The notes beneath the pieces are model-generated. The model was not told the DNA's origin. It made no database searches and worked only from the letters and a program-made list of their open reading frames with translations. A stretch of DNA of 64,000 bases from Pseudomonas sp. SDI. GTDB taxonomy: Bacteria > Pseudomonadota > Gammaproteobacteria > Pseudomonadales > Pseudomonadaceae. A program made the translations under genes and the position numbers. Positions 1-7,597 of this stretch are shown in pieces. Location: NCBI RefSeq assembly GCF_003105155.1, contig NZ_QETK01000011.1, positions 62,001-126,000 of the forward strand, given 5' to 3'. Every line of letters starts with the position of its first letter. The first letter of the stretch is position 1.

Positions 1-60
1 ATCAAGATTTGCCTGATTGAATCTCCCGGCGTGCTCCGCTGCTGGGAGTGGAGTTCGCCT
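1..60. other. Upstream region of mgtE
   Basis: Sixty bases precede the mgtE start. A purine-rich GGAGTGGAG at 46-54 is the ribosome binding site and fixes the ATG at 61. I see no other feature; the promoter probably lies outside the window or in the upstream gene. Confidence 0.5.
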
Positions 61-1503
61 ATGACTGAAGTAGAAGTAAAAAAGACGCAGGAAAGCTTGC
101 AGGATCGCCTGGCCCAGGTGGTCGAACTGCTGCAGCGTCAGCGCGTGGTCGAAGACCTGACTCACCGTCAGGAGGGCCACCACCACGACCTGGTCGAGAA
201 CCTGGTCCACCGGCAGAATCTGGTCGAGCTGCAACGCAAGCTCGATGACCTGCACTCCGCCGACGTCGCCTACATCCTTGAGGCCCTGCCACTCGATGAT
301 CGTCTAACGGTCTGGCAGTTGGTCAAGGCTGAGCGCGACGGCGATATCCTCTTGGAAGTCTCCGACTCGGTGCGGGAAACCCTGATCGCCGACATGGACG
401 ATCATGAGTTGCTCGCGGCTGCCAAGGAGATGGATGCCGACGAACTCGCCGACCTCGCCCCTGAACTGCCGCGCGACGTTGTTCACGAGCTGATGGAAAC
501 CCTCGATGCTCAGCAGCGCGAGCGTGTTCGCTCGGCGCTGAGCTATGACGAGGAGCAGGTCGGTGCACTGATGGACTTCGAGATGGTGACCATCCGCGAA
601 GACGTCAGCCTGGAAGTGGTGCTGCGTTACCTGCGCCGGCTCAAAGAGCTGCCGGGACACACCGACAAACTGTTTGTGGTCGATTACGACGGCATTCTCA
701 AGGGCGTACTGCCAATCAAGCGTCTACTGGTCAACGACCCGGAGAAGCGCGTTGCCGATGTGATGGCCGATGATCCGGTGGTATTCCACCCGGAAGAGGA
801 CGCCTACGATGCGGCTCAGGCCTTCGAACGGTATGACCTGGTATCGGCGCCGGTGGTAGACAAGAACGGTCGGCTGATCGGCCGTCTGACCATCGACGAG
901 ATGGTCGACCTGATTCGTGAAGAGAGCGAAACCGAAGTCCTGAACATGGCCGGTCTGCGCGAAGAGGAAGACATCTTCGCGTCGGTCTGGCGTTCGCTGC
1001 GTAACCGTTGGGCCTGGCTGGCAATCAACCTGATCACGGCGTTTGTCGCCTCGCGGGTGATTGGTCTGTTCGAAGGTTCGATCGAGAAACTGGTGGCCCT
1101 GGCCGCACTGATGCCGATCGTCGCGGGTATTGGCGGCAACTCGGGTAACCAGACCATTACCATGATCGTTCGTGCCATGGCGCTGGACCAGGTGAGTCCA
1201 GGCAACACCTCGCGGCTGATGCGCAAGGAATTGGCCGTGGCCCTGATCAATGGCTTGGTGTGGGGAGGGGTGATCGGTGTGGTTGCCTACCTGTTGTATG
1301 GCAGTTGGTCGCTCGGGGTGGTGATGACGGCGGCGATGACGCTTAACCTGTTGCTGGCGGCGCTGATGGGGGTGTTGATCCCGATGACGCTGGCGCGCCT
1401 TGGGCGTGACCCGGCGATGGGGGCCAGTGTAATGATCACGGCGATGACCGACAGCGGCGGTTTCTTCATCTTCCTTGGCCTTGCGACTATCTTCCTGCTC
1501 TGA
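61..1503 (+). CDS. mgtE: Magnesium transporter MgtE
   Basis: Inner-membrane Mg2+ channel/transporter of the MgtE family, 480 aa. Seen: a charged N-terminal cytosolic domain (about residues 50-150), a CBS pair (about 160-290) that in the family senses Mg2+ and gates the pore, then five hydrophobic segments from about residue 310. The pore signature MPIVAGIGGNSGNQT lies in the second membrane segment. Start at 61 is chosen because GGAGTGGAG sits 6 bases upstream; an in-frame GTG at 31 overlaps no better site. Full length for the family, and a strong hairpin terminator follows. Confidence 0.95.
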   Translation: MTEVEVKKTQESLQDRLAQVVELLQRQRVVEDLTHRQEGHHHDLVENLVHRQNLVELQRKLDDLHSADVAYILEALPLDDRLTVWQLVKAERDGDILLEVSDSVRETLIADMDDHELLAAAKEMDADELADLAPELPRDVVHELMETLDAQQRERVRSALSYDEEQVGALMDFEMVTIREDVSLEVVLRYLRRLKELPGHTDKLFVVDYDGILKGVLPIKRLLVNDPEKRVADVMADDPVVFHPEEDAYDAAQAFERYDLVSAPVVDKNGRLIGRLTIDEMVDLIREESETEVLNMAGLREEEDIFASVWRSLRNRWAWLAINLITAFVASRVIGLFEGSIEKLVALAALMPIVAGIGGNSGNQTITMIVRAMALDQVSPGNTSRLMRKELAVALINGLVWGGVIGVVAYLLYGSWSLGVVMTAAMTLNLLLAALMGVLIPMTLARLGRDPAMGASVMITAMTDSGGFFIFLGLATIFLL

Positions 1504-1521
1504 AGTCGCGACAGCGGACAC

Positions 1522-1550
1522 AAAAAAAGCCAGCATCAGCTGGCTTTTTT
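1522..1550 (+). terminator. Rho-independent terminator after mgtE
   Basis: AAAAAAAGCCAGC and its complement GCTGGCTTTTTT form a stem with a short loop; the A tract on one side and T tract on the other make it usable from both strands, so it may also serve the convergent amrZ. Confidence 0.85.
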
Positions 1551-1566
1551 ATGAGCGGTGGCGGGA

Positions 1567-1893
1567 TCAGGAAGCGTCCGCGGCCATCTCTACGTCGTGG
1601 GCGATCAAGGCGACCAGGGCGTTTTGCTGGCGATGGGACAACTGGCGGAAGCGCTGTAGCAGTTCGCGTTCATGCAGGGACAATTCCGGGCTGTCCAGGC
1701 GCATGCTCAGCTCATCACCCAGGGCTCCTTCCTGGATTAGGCTCTGCTCTAGGCGTGCGATGATTTCCGAGTTCATGCTGCGGTGATGGTTACGCGCAAC
1801 CTCGGCAATGCGCTCACGCATTCCGTCGGGCAGGCGGACGACGAATTTGTCAGCGGTGCGGCTTGAGTAAATAGCCTGTTTCATTGGGCGCAT
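1567..1893 (-). CDS. amrZ: Ribbon-helix-helix regulator AmrZ (AlgZ)
   Basis: Arc-family DNA-binding protein of 108 aa. The N-terminal beta strand and two helices ([17 protein letters not shown] through [10 protein letters not shown]) form the ribbon-helix-helix fold, and the C-terminal half ([20 protein letters not shown]) is the tetramerisation region. In other pseudomonads AmrZ represses the flagellar master gene fleQ, activates alginate genes and represses its own gene (family knowledge). It sits convergent to mgtE with a long 330-base upstream region that holds a possible AlgU promoter. Its presence beside a motility-rich region may be coincidental. Confidence 0.93.
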   Translation of the reverse strand: MRPMKQAIYSSRTADKFVVRLPDGMRERIAEVARNHHRSMNSEIIARLEQSLIQEGALGDELSMRLDSPELSLHERELLQRFRQLSHRQQNALVALIAHDVEMAADAS

Positions 1894-1993
1894 ATAATTG
1901 ACCGGATTAGTTCAGGGGGAAGCGGTTCTCGAAATCGGCCGCACGATGATTGTTACGACCATCGCTGCGACAAAATGTTCAACCTGAATTGTG

Positions 1994-2018
1994 AATGAGG
2001 TCATCATGATGCCTCATT
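1994..2018. promoter_or_regulatory. Dyad in the amrZ leader
   Basis: Arms AATGAGG and CCTCATT flank the self-complementary core CATCATGATG, with one extra T. It lies between the possible AlgU promoter and the amrZ start, so it could be an operator or an RNA hairpin in the leader. Function not known. Confidence 0.4.
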
Positions 2019-2090
2019 GTCGCCGGTTCCTTGGCGTCAATTCTGTGACAAATATTGAACCGGATGGCGGCTTATTGCCAGTACCAATTA

Positions 2091-2119
2091 TCAGAAATGA
2101 GCACTGGTTTGAAAAGTTT
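2091..2119 (-). promoter_or_regulatory. Possible AlgU (sigma-22) promoter of amrZ
   Basis: On the minus strand AAACTT (2119-2114) and TCTGA (2095-2091) are separated by 18 bases, close to the AlgU consensus GAACTT-N16/17-TCTGA. amrZ/algZ transcription is AlgU dependent in P. aeruginosa. The spacer is one base long, so this is tentative; it would give a leader of nearly 200 bases. Confidence 0.35.
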
Positions 2120-2223
2120 TCATTTCTTCAGCTGACCCGATTCAGCTCGCCGTGAGCGCCTACTGACTAGAACAGGCGGAAAAGGCTTTGGAAAACGCCT
2201 AGAATGCGCGGGCTTTCCTACCT

Positions 2224-2835
2224 ATGAGCATAGTGGCTATGCAGTATGACGCAAGCGACAGCGGCCCGGCAGCCAGGCCTGGCAGGTTGATCTATTTGAT
2301 GGGGCCATCGGGGTCGGGAAAGGACAGCCTCATTGTTGCCGCCCGGGCTGCGCTAGAGGCGCGTGGTATAGAGATTACGCGCCGCGTGATCACCCGCTCC
2401 GCCGAGGCGGTGGGTGAGGACGCGCATGGCGTTTCGACGCAGCAATTCGATGCTCTGCAGGCGCAGGGAGCGTTCGCCCTGCATTGGCGGGCCAATGGCC
2501 TGGCTTACGGAATACCGGTGCAGATTGATCAGTGGTTGGCGCATGGGCGTTGCGTGCTGGTCAATGGCTCGCGGGCTTACCTTGAGCAAGCGCAGACGCG
2601 CTACCCGGGCCTTGTGCCGATCCTGCTGACAGTTGACTTGCCGGTCTTGCGCGAACGCTTGCTGGCGCGTGGACGGGAATGTGGCGAGGAAATCGAGCAA
2701 CGCCTGGCGCGTAACCAGCGCGTCGCGCAGGTGAGCGGTGCCGACATTCACCTGCTGGACAACTCCACGACGCTTGAAGACGCCGTGCAGCGCTTGCTCG
2801 CCTTGTTGGAACAGGTCGGGGTGGTGGAGGGCTAG
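2224..2835 (+). CDS. phnN: Ribose 1,5-bisphosphate phosphokinase PhnN
   Basis: Guanylate-kinase-like enzyme that phosphorylates ribose 1,5-bisphosphate to PRPP in the C-P lyase pathway of phosphonate use. 203 aa, with the P-loop GPSGSGKDSL near residue 28. The N-terminus before RLIYLMGP is about 20 residues longer than the shortest homologues I know; internal ATG at 2239 is possible and no clear ribosome site discriminates. No other phn gene is nearby, so it is an orphan copy separated from its operon. Its TAG stop (2833-2835) overlaps the stop of the convergent gene by two bases. Confidence 0.88.
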   Translation: MSIVAMQYDASDSGPAARPGRLIYLMGPSGSGKDSLIVAARAALEARGIEITRRVITRSAEAVGEDAHGVSTQQFDALQAQGAFALHWRANGLAYGIPVQIDQWLAHGRCVLVNGSRAYLEQAQTRYPGLVPILLTVDLPVLRERLLARGRECGEEIEQRLARNQRVAQVSGADIHLLDNSTTLEDAVQRLLALLEQVGVVEG

Positions 2836-3050
2836 AACACTAACCGCTCGCGATGCTCTATCTGCGCAGCGTCTCCACTCATCAGTTGCAGGCTGGCGCC
2901 GGTGACCTGGTTGAACACGGCTGGACGGGCCTGCATCGACGTTGCGGCGTGGGCCGCCGTATTCAGGCGCGATCCGCTGTCCGGCAGCATGTTCAGGCCG
3001 ACAACGGCAGCGAGGGCAATAGCGTTCAGGGCGAGGAGGGCGCGGTTCAT
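2832..3050 (-). CDS. Small exported hypothetical protein
   Basis: 72 aa. Residues 1-20 (MNRALLALNAIALAAVVGLN) are a hydrophobic signal sequence or anchor; the rest is short and polar with no recognisable domain. GGAG about ten bases upstream supports the ATG. It converges on phnN with overlapping stop codons. I do not recognise the family, though it looks like conserved small Pseudomonas hypotheticals. Confidence 0.6.
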   Translation of the reverse strand: MNRALLALNAIALAAVVGLNMLPDSGSRLNTAAHAATSMQARPAVFNQVTGASLQLMSGDAAQIEHRERLVF

Positions 3051-3337
3051 GGTCTGTGAGCTCCGGCAGCGGTATGCTTTCTTTTTAAAAAGCAGTCCTC
3101 ATGCCAGGTTTCTTTTTTTATAAATTGCTTTAAAAACAATGGTTTATGATGTTTTTTGAGGGTGCTGTCCATGCATTCTGCAATGATGTCATTAAGCCGT
3201 GTTGCAGAATGCACGATTCGTCTGCACTGTCGGCAGATGTCGGCAGGCAAAAAGCCCGATGGACGACATGACAAATACCGGTGTGCTCGGTAACATGCAC
3301 GCCTCCCTTGCCGCGCGGCGCCTGTCGCGGGCCTTGT
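3051..3337. other. Intergenic region before tRNA-Arg
   Basis: 287 bases. The part near 3075-3160 is A+T rich (runs of T and A) and is probably the promoter zone of the small exported protein on the minus strand. The right part carries the tRNA promoter listed separately. No gene seen. Confidence 0.5.
3268..3296 (+). promoter_or_regulatory. Sigma-70 promoter of tRNA-Arg
   Basis: ATGACA (3268-3273) and TAACAT (3291-3296) are 17 bases apart, followed by a G+C-rich discriminator of the kind seen at stable-RNA promoters. The tRNA begins 42 bases after the -10. Confidence 0.55.
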
Positions 3338-3414
3338 GTCTCAGTAGCTCAATTGGATAGAGCATCCCCCTCCTAAGGGGAAGGTTGGCAGTTCGAACCT
3401 GCCCTGGGACACCA
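3338..3414 (+). tRNA. tRNA-Arg (anticodon CCT)
   Basis: Full cloverleaf of 77 bases: acceptor GTCTCAG pairs with CTGGGAC, D arm GCTC/GAGC, anticodon stem TCCCC/GGGGA with loop CTCCTAA (anticodon CCT, reads AGG), T arm GGCAG-TTCGAAC-CTGCC, discriminator A and an encoded CCA. A single gene, not in a tRNA cluster. Confidence 0.97.
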
Positions 3415-3523
3415 ATATTATCAATGGGTCAGCGATTTTTTCGCCTGATTCCTTGCTGCTTCTGTTTGGTCACCACCTCTCCAGCCCAAAGTGGGTATTG
3501 CCAGGCGCCTAAGCGCCGATGAA

Positions 3524-4456
3524 TCAGGCTGTGCGAAACTCGACCGTCAGATGGCCGATTTCGTGCACAGGTTTGAGGCGCTCACGAATGCTGTCGGCGT
3601 TTACAGTTGCCTGACCAAGCACACTGACGATGGCCGCGTGGTCTTCCGGTCCAACCCGCCAAACGTGCAGGTCCGTGATGGTGGCATCTCCCGGGGTCTC
3701 GACCCGTTCGCGGATTTCCTCGGCAACGTGTGCGTCGGTCTGATCCAACAGTACAGCTGCGCTGGCGCCCATCAAGGTCCATGCCCAGCGTGCAATGACA
3801 ATGGCGCCGACGATGCCCATTGCCGGGTCCAGCCATACCCAGCCGAGATACCGGCCGCAGAGCAGCGCAACAATTGCCAGGACTGAAGTCAGCGCGTCTG
3901 CGATGACGTGGACATAGGCCGATTTCAGGTTGTTGTCGTGGCCGTGCCTGTGATCGGCATGGCCATGTTCATGGCTGTGTCCGTGGCCCAGCAGTAGGGC
4001 ACTGACAATGTTGACGATCAAACCGGCGATGGCAATGAGCGTGGCGGTGCCGAAGTCGACTGTCGTTGGCTGCAAGAGGCGCAGGACAGACTCGATGCCG
4101 ATGCCCAGGGAGACCATGCCGAGAATCAGCGCCGAGGCGAACCCGCCCAGGTCGCCAACCTTTCCGGTTCCGAAACTGTAGCGAGGGTTGCAAGCGTGCC
4201 GTCTTGCGTAGCCGTAGGCGGCCGCGGCGATGCCCAATGCACCTGCATGCGTCGCCATGTGAAAGCCATCGGCCAGTAGCGCCATCGAGCCGGTGATATA
4301 GCCGGCGGTGATCTCGCCAACCATCATCACCACGGTCAGTGCTACCACCCAAAGCGTACGGTTGGCATTTTGGTCGTGCGCTGAGCCAAGGAACAGGTGG
4401 CTATGTGTGTGATTGCTGTGGGGGCTGCTCATGGGGGTATTCCTGGATGCTGTCAT
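3524..4456 (-). CDS. dmeF: Co/Ni efflux protein DmeF (cation diffusion facilitator)
   Basis: Inner-membrane proton-driven divalent metal exporter of 310 aa. Six hydrophobic segments; metal site residues in ALLADGFHMATHA (segment II) and HVIADALTSVLA (segment V); a His-rich N-terminus and a His-rich loop (GHGHSHEHGHADHRHGHD) between segments IV and V. The HMATHA motif and the RcnR-like regulator upstream point to the DmeF Co2+/Ni2+ subgroup rather than ZitB/CzcD. Its ATG overlaps the dmeR stop (ATGA), so the two are translationally coupled. Confidence 0.88.
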   Translation of the reverse strand: MTASRNTPMSSPHSNHTHSHLFLGSAHDQNANRTLWVVALTVVMMVGEITAGYITGSMALLADGFHMATHAGALGIAAAAYGYARRHACNPRYSFGTGKVGDLGGFASALILGMVSLGIGIESVLRLLQPTTVDFGTATLIAIAGLIVNIVSALLLGHGHSHEHGHADHRHGHDNNLKSAYVHVIADALTSVLAIVALLCGRYLGWVWLDPAMGIVGAIVIARWAWTLMGASAAVLLDQTDAHVAEEIRERVETPGDATITDLHVWRVGPEDHAAIVSVLGQATVNADSIRERLKPVHEIGHLTVEFRTA

Positions 4457-4728
4457 TTGGAATAGCGACGGATGGCTTCGAGAAGCTCTTCGACACCCTT
4501 GTTGCGCTCCTCTTCGCTGAGCGCAGGGTTCGCGACATGCGCGCGCGCGTGGTCCTCGATGATTTCTTCCATCAAGCCGTTAATGGCGCCGCGAGTAGCC
4601 GCAACGAGGTGCAGGGTATTGGCGCAATCGAGATCCGATTCCAGTGCCCGCTCAATGGCCTGGATTTGTCCGGCAATACGTTTGACTCGCTTGAGAAGAG
4701 CGTCTTTGTTGGCTGCTATATGGCCCAA
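4453..4728 (-). CDS. dmeR: Co/Ni-responsive repressor DmeR (RcnR/CsoR family)
   Basis: All-helical metal-sensing repressor of 91 aa. With the TTG start at 4728 it carries His3, Cys35, His60 and His64, the Ni/Co ligand set of RcnR, which separates it from copper (CsoR) and formaldehyde (FrmR) sensors. A GGGGG run six bases upstream acts as ribosome site and is itself part of a G-tract operator. It is expected to repress dmeRF until Co2+ or Ni2+ binds. The operon is leader-poor and autoregulated by position of the operator. Confidence 0.88.
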   Translation of the reverse strand: MGHIAANKDALLKRVKRIAGQIQAIERALESDLDCANTLHLVAATRGAINGLMEEIIEDHARAHVANPALSEEERNKGVEELLEAIRRYSK

Positions 4729-4730
4729 AA

Positions 4731-4748
4731 TATACCCCCACTACCTAT
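4731..4748 (-). promoter_or_regulatory. Second possible DmeR operator
   Basis: ATA-CCCCC-ACTA lies just upstream of the dmeR TTG start and resembles the C-tract core of the perfect operator at 4761-4783, but its arms are imperfect. It also overlaps the ribosome binding site. Confidence 0.4.
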
Positions 4749-4757
4749 GTTTTGGTC

Positions 4758-4787
4758 ATGATAGGCATACCCCCTATGCCTATACAA
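4758..4787 (-). promoter_or_regulatory. dmeRF promoter with embedded operator
   Basis: On the minus strand TTGTAT (4787-4782) and TATCAT (4763-4758) are 18 bases apart. The perfect inverted repeat at 4761-4783 (arms ATAGGCATA and TATGCCTAT around CCCCC) fills the spacer. G/C-tract operators with A/T arms are typical of RcnR-like repressors, so DmeR binding here would block RNA polymerase. Confidence 0.7.
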
Positions 4788-4916
4788 GGGGCGAACGAAG
4801 AGGTTGCTGTTGCCAAGGGCTGGCAAGAAGGCGAGGCGGATGGCGTGCGTTGATTGCACCGTGCCTGGGCGGCAGCCGATCCGGCGACCTTGATCGTCGC
4901 TTGAGCGCTGAATGAG

Positions 4917-4946
4917 CAAGGCCCGGGCATTGCTGCCCGGGCCTTG
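4917..4946. terminator. Strong hairpin after the 4952-5539 gene
   Basis: A perfect 13-bp stem (CAAGGCCCGGGCA with its complement) around the tetraloop TTGC, just past the stop of the minus-strand gene. There is no clear T tract, so it may be a stabilising 3' hairpin rather than an intrinsic terminator. Confidence 0.6.
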
Positions 4947-4951
4947 TCGTG

Positions 4952-5539
4952 TCAGCTTGCGGCCTGTTCGATGTCGTGCGGGTCTTTCCACTGCGGCGCC
5001 TGGCGGCTGACGCTGCCGGCCTGCTCGCTAGTCATTGCGGCCAGTATCTTCTGCGAGGCCATCATCGCCTCCAGCTGTGGCTGAAGGTTGGCCAGGGATT
5101 CCTGCTCGGTTTCCTCTTTCATGCGCTGGGTGATCTTCTGCTCGACCTTGTACTGCTCTTCCGGCGGCAGCGCCTTGAACGCCTCCTCGGTCAGGCCGAG
5201 CTCATTGAGCATTTTCTGGCGGATTTTTTCCTCTGGCGACAGCGCCATGTACTCGCGGAATTCCTGCGCAGCGGTCTTTGGCGTGTCTGCCGATTCCGAC
5301 TCCTGCAGTTTGCCCGGGTTCTGCAGGGCTACCTTGAGCTTGGCGAAGGCTTCGTCTTCGGCATCCTGGTAGGACTGCTGCGAAGTGCTGTTGCCAGCCT
5401 GGGTGTTCGACGCCGAAGCGACCGCCGAGGCGTGTTGTGGCACGTAAGTGGCAGCGGGCTCGGCCGGCGCAAGCGCGCTGACCTGGCGGGGTTGGGTCAC
5501 CAGTGCTGGCGGCCAGCCATTGGCATTGACGATACTCAC
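4952..5539 (-). CDS. Conserved hypothetical protein, helical
   Basis: 195 aa from the GTG at 5539, chosen because AAGGAG lies about 9 bases upstream; the frame stays open to 5782 but the extra N-terminus is Arg/Cys-rich and not protein-like. The N-terminal half is Ala/Gln/Ser-rich and probably disordered; the C-terminal half is charged and helical (LSPEEKIRQKMLNELGLTEE, then EEQYKVEQKITQRMKEE). No signal peptide or catalytic motif. I do not recognise a function; similar proteins occur in other pseudomonads as far as I recall. Confidence 0.7.
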   Translation of the reverse strand: MSIVNANGWPPALVTQPRQVSALAPAEPAATYVPQHASAVASASNTQAGNSTSQQSYQDAEDEAFAKLKVALQNPGKLQESESADTPKTAAQEFREYMALSPEEKIRQKMLNELGLTEEAFKALPPEEQYKVEQKITQRMKEETEQESLANLQPQLEAMMASQKILAAMTSEQAGSVSRQAPQWKDPHDIEQAAS

Positions 5540-5946
5540 CTGATCGTTCTCCTTGATGGGATGCAGGGTAATTGCCAGGGGAGGGCAGCAACTCCTGTGC
5601 CAGCTGTCGAAAAAGCCGCCGCGTGCCGTCGGGCCGGGCATACGCGCCGTGGGCGAGCGGGCATACTGCTGCTGCCGATTGCCTCGCGGGGGCATTTGCT
5701 TGCCGCCAGCGGCAACCGGGTGGGCCCTGGCCGGACGATCGGTACACCGGCACCTAAAGTTTCCCGCGCCCAGGCCGATCAATCTGTCACTCGATTCAGG
5801 CTTGTTCAGCGAATCGCAAAAAATTTGAAGTCACTGTCTGCGTGACAGGACCGCGTCGCCTTGCGTCCACTTAATTGCGCGTATCGTCAGCCGAAGACGC
5901 CGGCTGTGGCGAGGACCGCTCTCCATGGATACATGAAGGGGCAAAC
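5540..5946. other. Intergenic region with FliA promoter
   Basis: 407 bases between divergent genes. The right part holds a near-consensus FliA promoter (5755-5781) facing the oxygenase gene. I see no credible gene in it; short frames present are Arg/Cys/Pro-rich shadows. The left part must hold the promoter of the minus-strand hypothetical, which I cannot place. Confidence 0.6.
5755..5781 (+). promoter_or_regulatory. FliA (sigma-28) promoter
   Basis: TAAAGTTT (5755-5762), an 11-base spacer, then GCCGATCA (5774-5781): one mismatch to the consensus TAAAGTTT-N11-GCCGATAA. It faces the gene at 5947 and predicts a leader of about 160 bases. It is as good a match as the flgM and fliC promoters in this window. 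Confidence 0.8.
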
Positions 5947-6813
5947 ATGAATTTTTACGTCAATCAGGTGCAACATAAGCCGGCGTTCCGGGAAGCGGTC
6001 TACAAGGGCGATATCTTCCTCGAAACCAGCCAGCGCACCGCACATGAACTCTGCGCCCTGGCACGTCACAGCATCACCGCCGCCTTCGACGGCGAAACCG
6101 ACCACCAGTCGCTGCACAAGATGATGCCGGTGGAAACCTTCGTCGAGCGCGTTACCGCGCTCAAGCGTCAGTTCACCAATGGCCCGCAAGCCAAGGCGTT
6201 GATCCGCGATTTCATCCGTGAAATCGGTGCCGATCCGCAGGACTACATCTTCGACGTGCCACGGGTGCGCGTGGTGCCCAACTACGATTACCTGCACGCC
6301 GGCGTCAGCTATGCCTACAAGGCGCACCGCGACACCTGGTACGGCAGCCCGGACTGCCAGTTGAACACCTGGATGCCGGTGTACACCATCGAGCCCGAGC
6401 AGACCATGATGATCAATCCGGGCTACTTCGAGCGCCCGGTGCACAACAGTTCGTCGAGCTGGAGCCTGAACGACTGGATCAACGTGCAGCGGCACAAGGC
6501 CAAGGACAACATTACCCAGGAAGCCCGCGTGCACCCGGTGCCCCTGGAAGAGATCGACAACCAGTCGGAAATCCGCGTTGCCGCCAATAGTGGCGAAATG
6601 CTGATCTTCTCTGGCTCGCACCTGCACGGTACAGTCGCCAACTTCACCGACAAGGTGCGTTTCAGCGTGGACTTCCGCCTGATGCACCTGCAGGACCTGA
6701 TGAGCAAGCGCGGTGCGCCGAACGTCGACAACGGTTGCGTCGACGGCCACGCCGGCTTCAAAGACTTTTTCCACGCCAGCGACTTTTCGCAATTCCAGGG
6801 AGTTAACCCATGA
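5947..6813 (+). CDS. Putative Fe(II)/2-oxoglutarate-type oxygenase (PhyH-like)
   Basis: 288 aa. The start at 5947 follows AAGGGG; the frame is open further upstream without a better site. A facial triad is visible: His127-x-Asp129 in AHRDTWYG, and a distal His (225 or 227, in GSHLHGTVANF) followed by an Arg at 238 (VRFSVDFR) that would bind 2-oxoglutarate. This resembles phytanoyl-CoA dioxygenase-like enzymes acting on small molecules or sugars. It overlaps the next gene by ATGA, so oxygenase and methyltransferase probably act on the same product. The FliA promoter ahead suggests a late flagellar or motility-linked role. Substrate unknown. Confidence 0.7.
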   Translation: MNFYVNQVQHKPAFREAVYKGDIFLETSQRTAHELCALARHSITAAFDGETDHQSLHKMMPVETFVERVTALKRQFTNGPQAKALIRDFIREIGADPQDYIFDVPRVRVVPNYDYLHAGVSYAYKAHRDTWYGSPDCQLNTWMPVYTIEPEQTMMINPGYFERPVHNSSSSWSLNDWINVQRHKAKDNITQEARVHPVPLEEIDNQSEIRVAANSGEMLIFSGSHLHGTVANFTDKVRFSVDFRLMHLQDLMSKRGAPNVDNGCVDGHAGFKDFFHASDFSQFQGVNP

Positions 6814-7532
6814 CCAAGCGTCGTTTGACCGCTGCCGAGGTCGAGTACAACGAAAAGCGCGCCAGTGTGCTGAGCCGCGTCGACGCCCAATACGTCGCCG
6901 ATGCGCCTTTCGTGTTCGCCAACCGGATCGCGGTCACCGCTGCGCTGTCGCGCATCGAGCTGTTCAAGATGGTCCAGGACATTCCAGGCGCCATCGTTGA
7001 ATGCGGTGTCTACAAAGGCAACTCGCTGATGCTCTACATGCAGCTGTCGATGATCCTCGAACCGTATGCGATCAACCGTTCGATCATCGGTTTCGACACC
7101 TTCCAGGGCTTTGCCAGCATCGACGCCAAGGAAGACCCGAGCGACATCAACGAAAGCATGTTCTCCGACACCGACGAGTCGCTGATCCAGGACATGATCG
7201 ATGCCAACGACCTGATTCGTCCGGTCAACCGCATCCCGCGTTGCGAGATCGTCAAGGGCGACATCCTGGAAACCGTGCCGGCCTTCGTCAAGACCCGTCC
7301 GGACCTGGTCGTGGCCATGCTGATCCTCGACACCGACCTGTACTCGTCGACCAAGGTGGCGCTGGAAACCTTCCTGCCGTACATGCCGAAGGGCGCCATC
7401 GTGGTACTCGACGAAGTGGCCTATCGCAACTTCCCGGGCGAAACAGCTGCCCTGCGCGATGTGCTCGACCTGAACAAGATCGAGCTCAAGCGTTTGCCGT
7501 TCGACTCCTCCGTGGGCTACTTCCGCGTCTGA
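6810..7532 (+). CDS. TylF-type O-methyltransferase
   Basis: 240 aa SAM-dependent methyltransferase of the TylF/MycF (macrocin O-methyltransferase) family. SAM motif I is IVECGVYKGNSL; GFDTFQGF follows, and the acidic DTDLYSST and VVLDEVAYRNFPGE segments correspond to the metal-binding region of this family, which methylates sugar hydroxyls. Start codon overlaps the oxygenase stop (ATGA). Part of the FliA-promoted pair; a role in modifying a sugar, possibly of flagellin, is inference. Confidence 0.82.
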   Translation: MTKRRLTAAEVEYNEKRASVLSRVDAQYVADAPFVFANRIAVTAALSRIELFKMVQDIPGAIVECGVYKGNSLMLYMQLSMILEPYAINRSIIGFDTFQGFASIDAKEDPSDINESMFSDTDESLIQDMIDANDLIRPVNRIPRCEIVKGDILETVPAFVKTRPDLVVAMLILDTDLYSSTKVALETFLPYMPKGAIVVLDEVAYRNFPGETAALRDVLDLNKIELKRLPFDSSVGYFRV

Positions 7533-7543
7533 GCCTGTAACGC

Positions 7544-7582
7544 AATGCAAAACGGCCGCCCAATGGGCGGCCGTTTTGCATT
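7544..7582. terminator. Bidirectional terminator
   Basis: A perfect 18-bp stem (7544-7561 with 7565-7582) around the loop AAT, containing GGCCGCCC and an A4/T4 block. It lies between the convergent methyltransferase and lpdV and can serve both. Confidence 0.9.
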
Positions 7583-7597
7583 TCAGCGTTTCAAGCG

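Larger units (their letters stand above)
1894..2223. other. amrZ / phnN divergent intergenic region
   Basis: 330 bases without a confident gene. It holds a candidate AlgU promoter for amrZ, a dyad at 1994-2018, and a 49-codon open frame (2006-2155, plus strand, GAGG six bases before its ATGATG) that I cannot assign. A TAGAAT at 2199-2204 could be the -10 of phnN, which would leave that gene with a very short leader. Confidence 0.5.

Noticed and set aside
5680-5715. RpoN-like motif near GGCATTTGCTTGCC / TGGCGGCAAGCAAATGC
   Set aside because: The GG to GC spacing is 11 or 12 instead of 10 on either strand.
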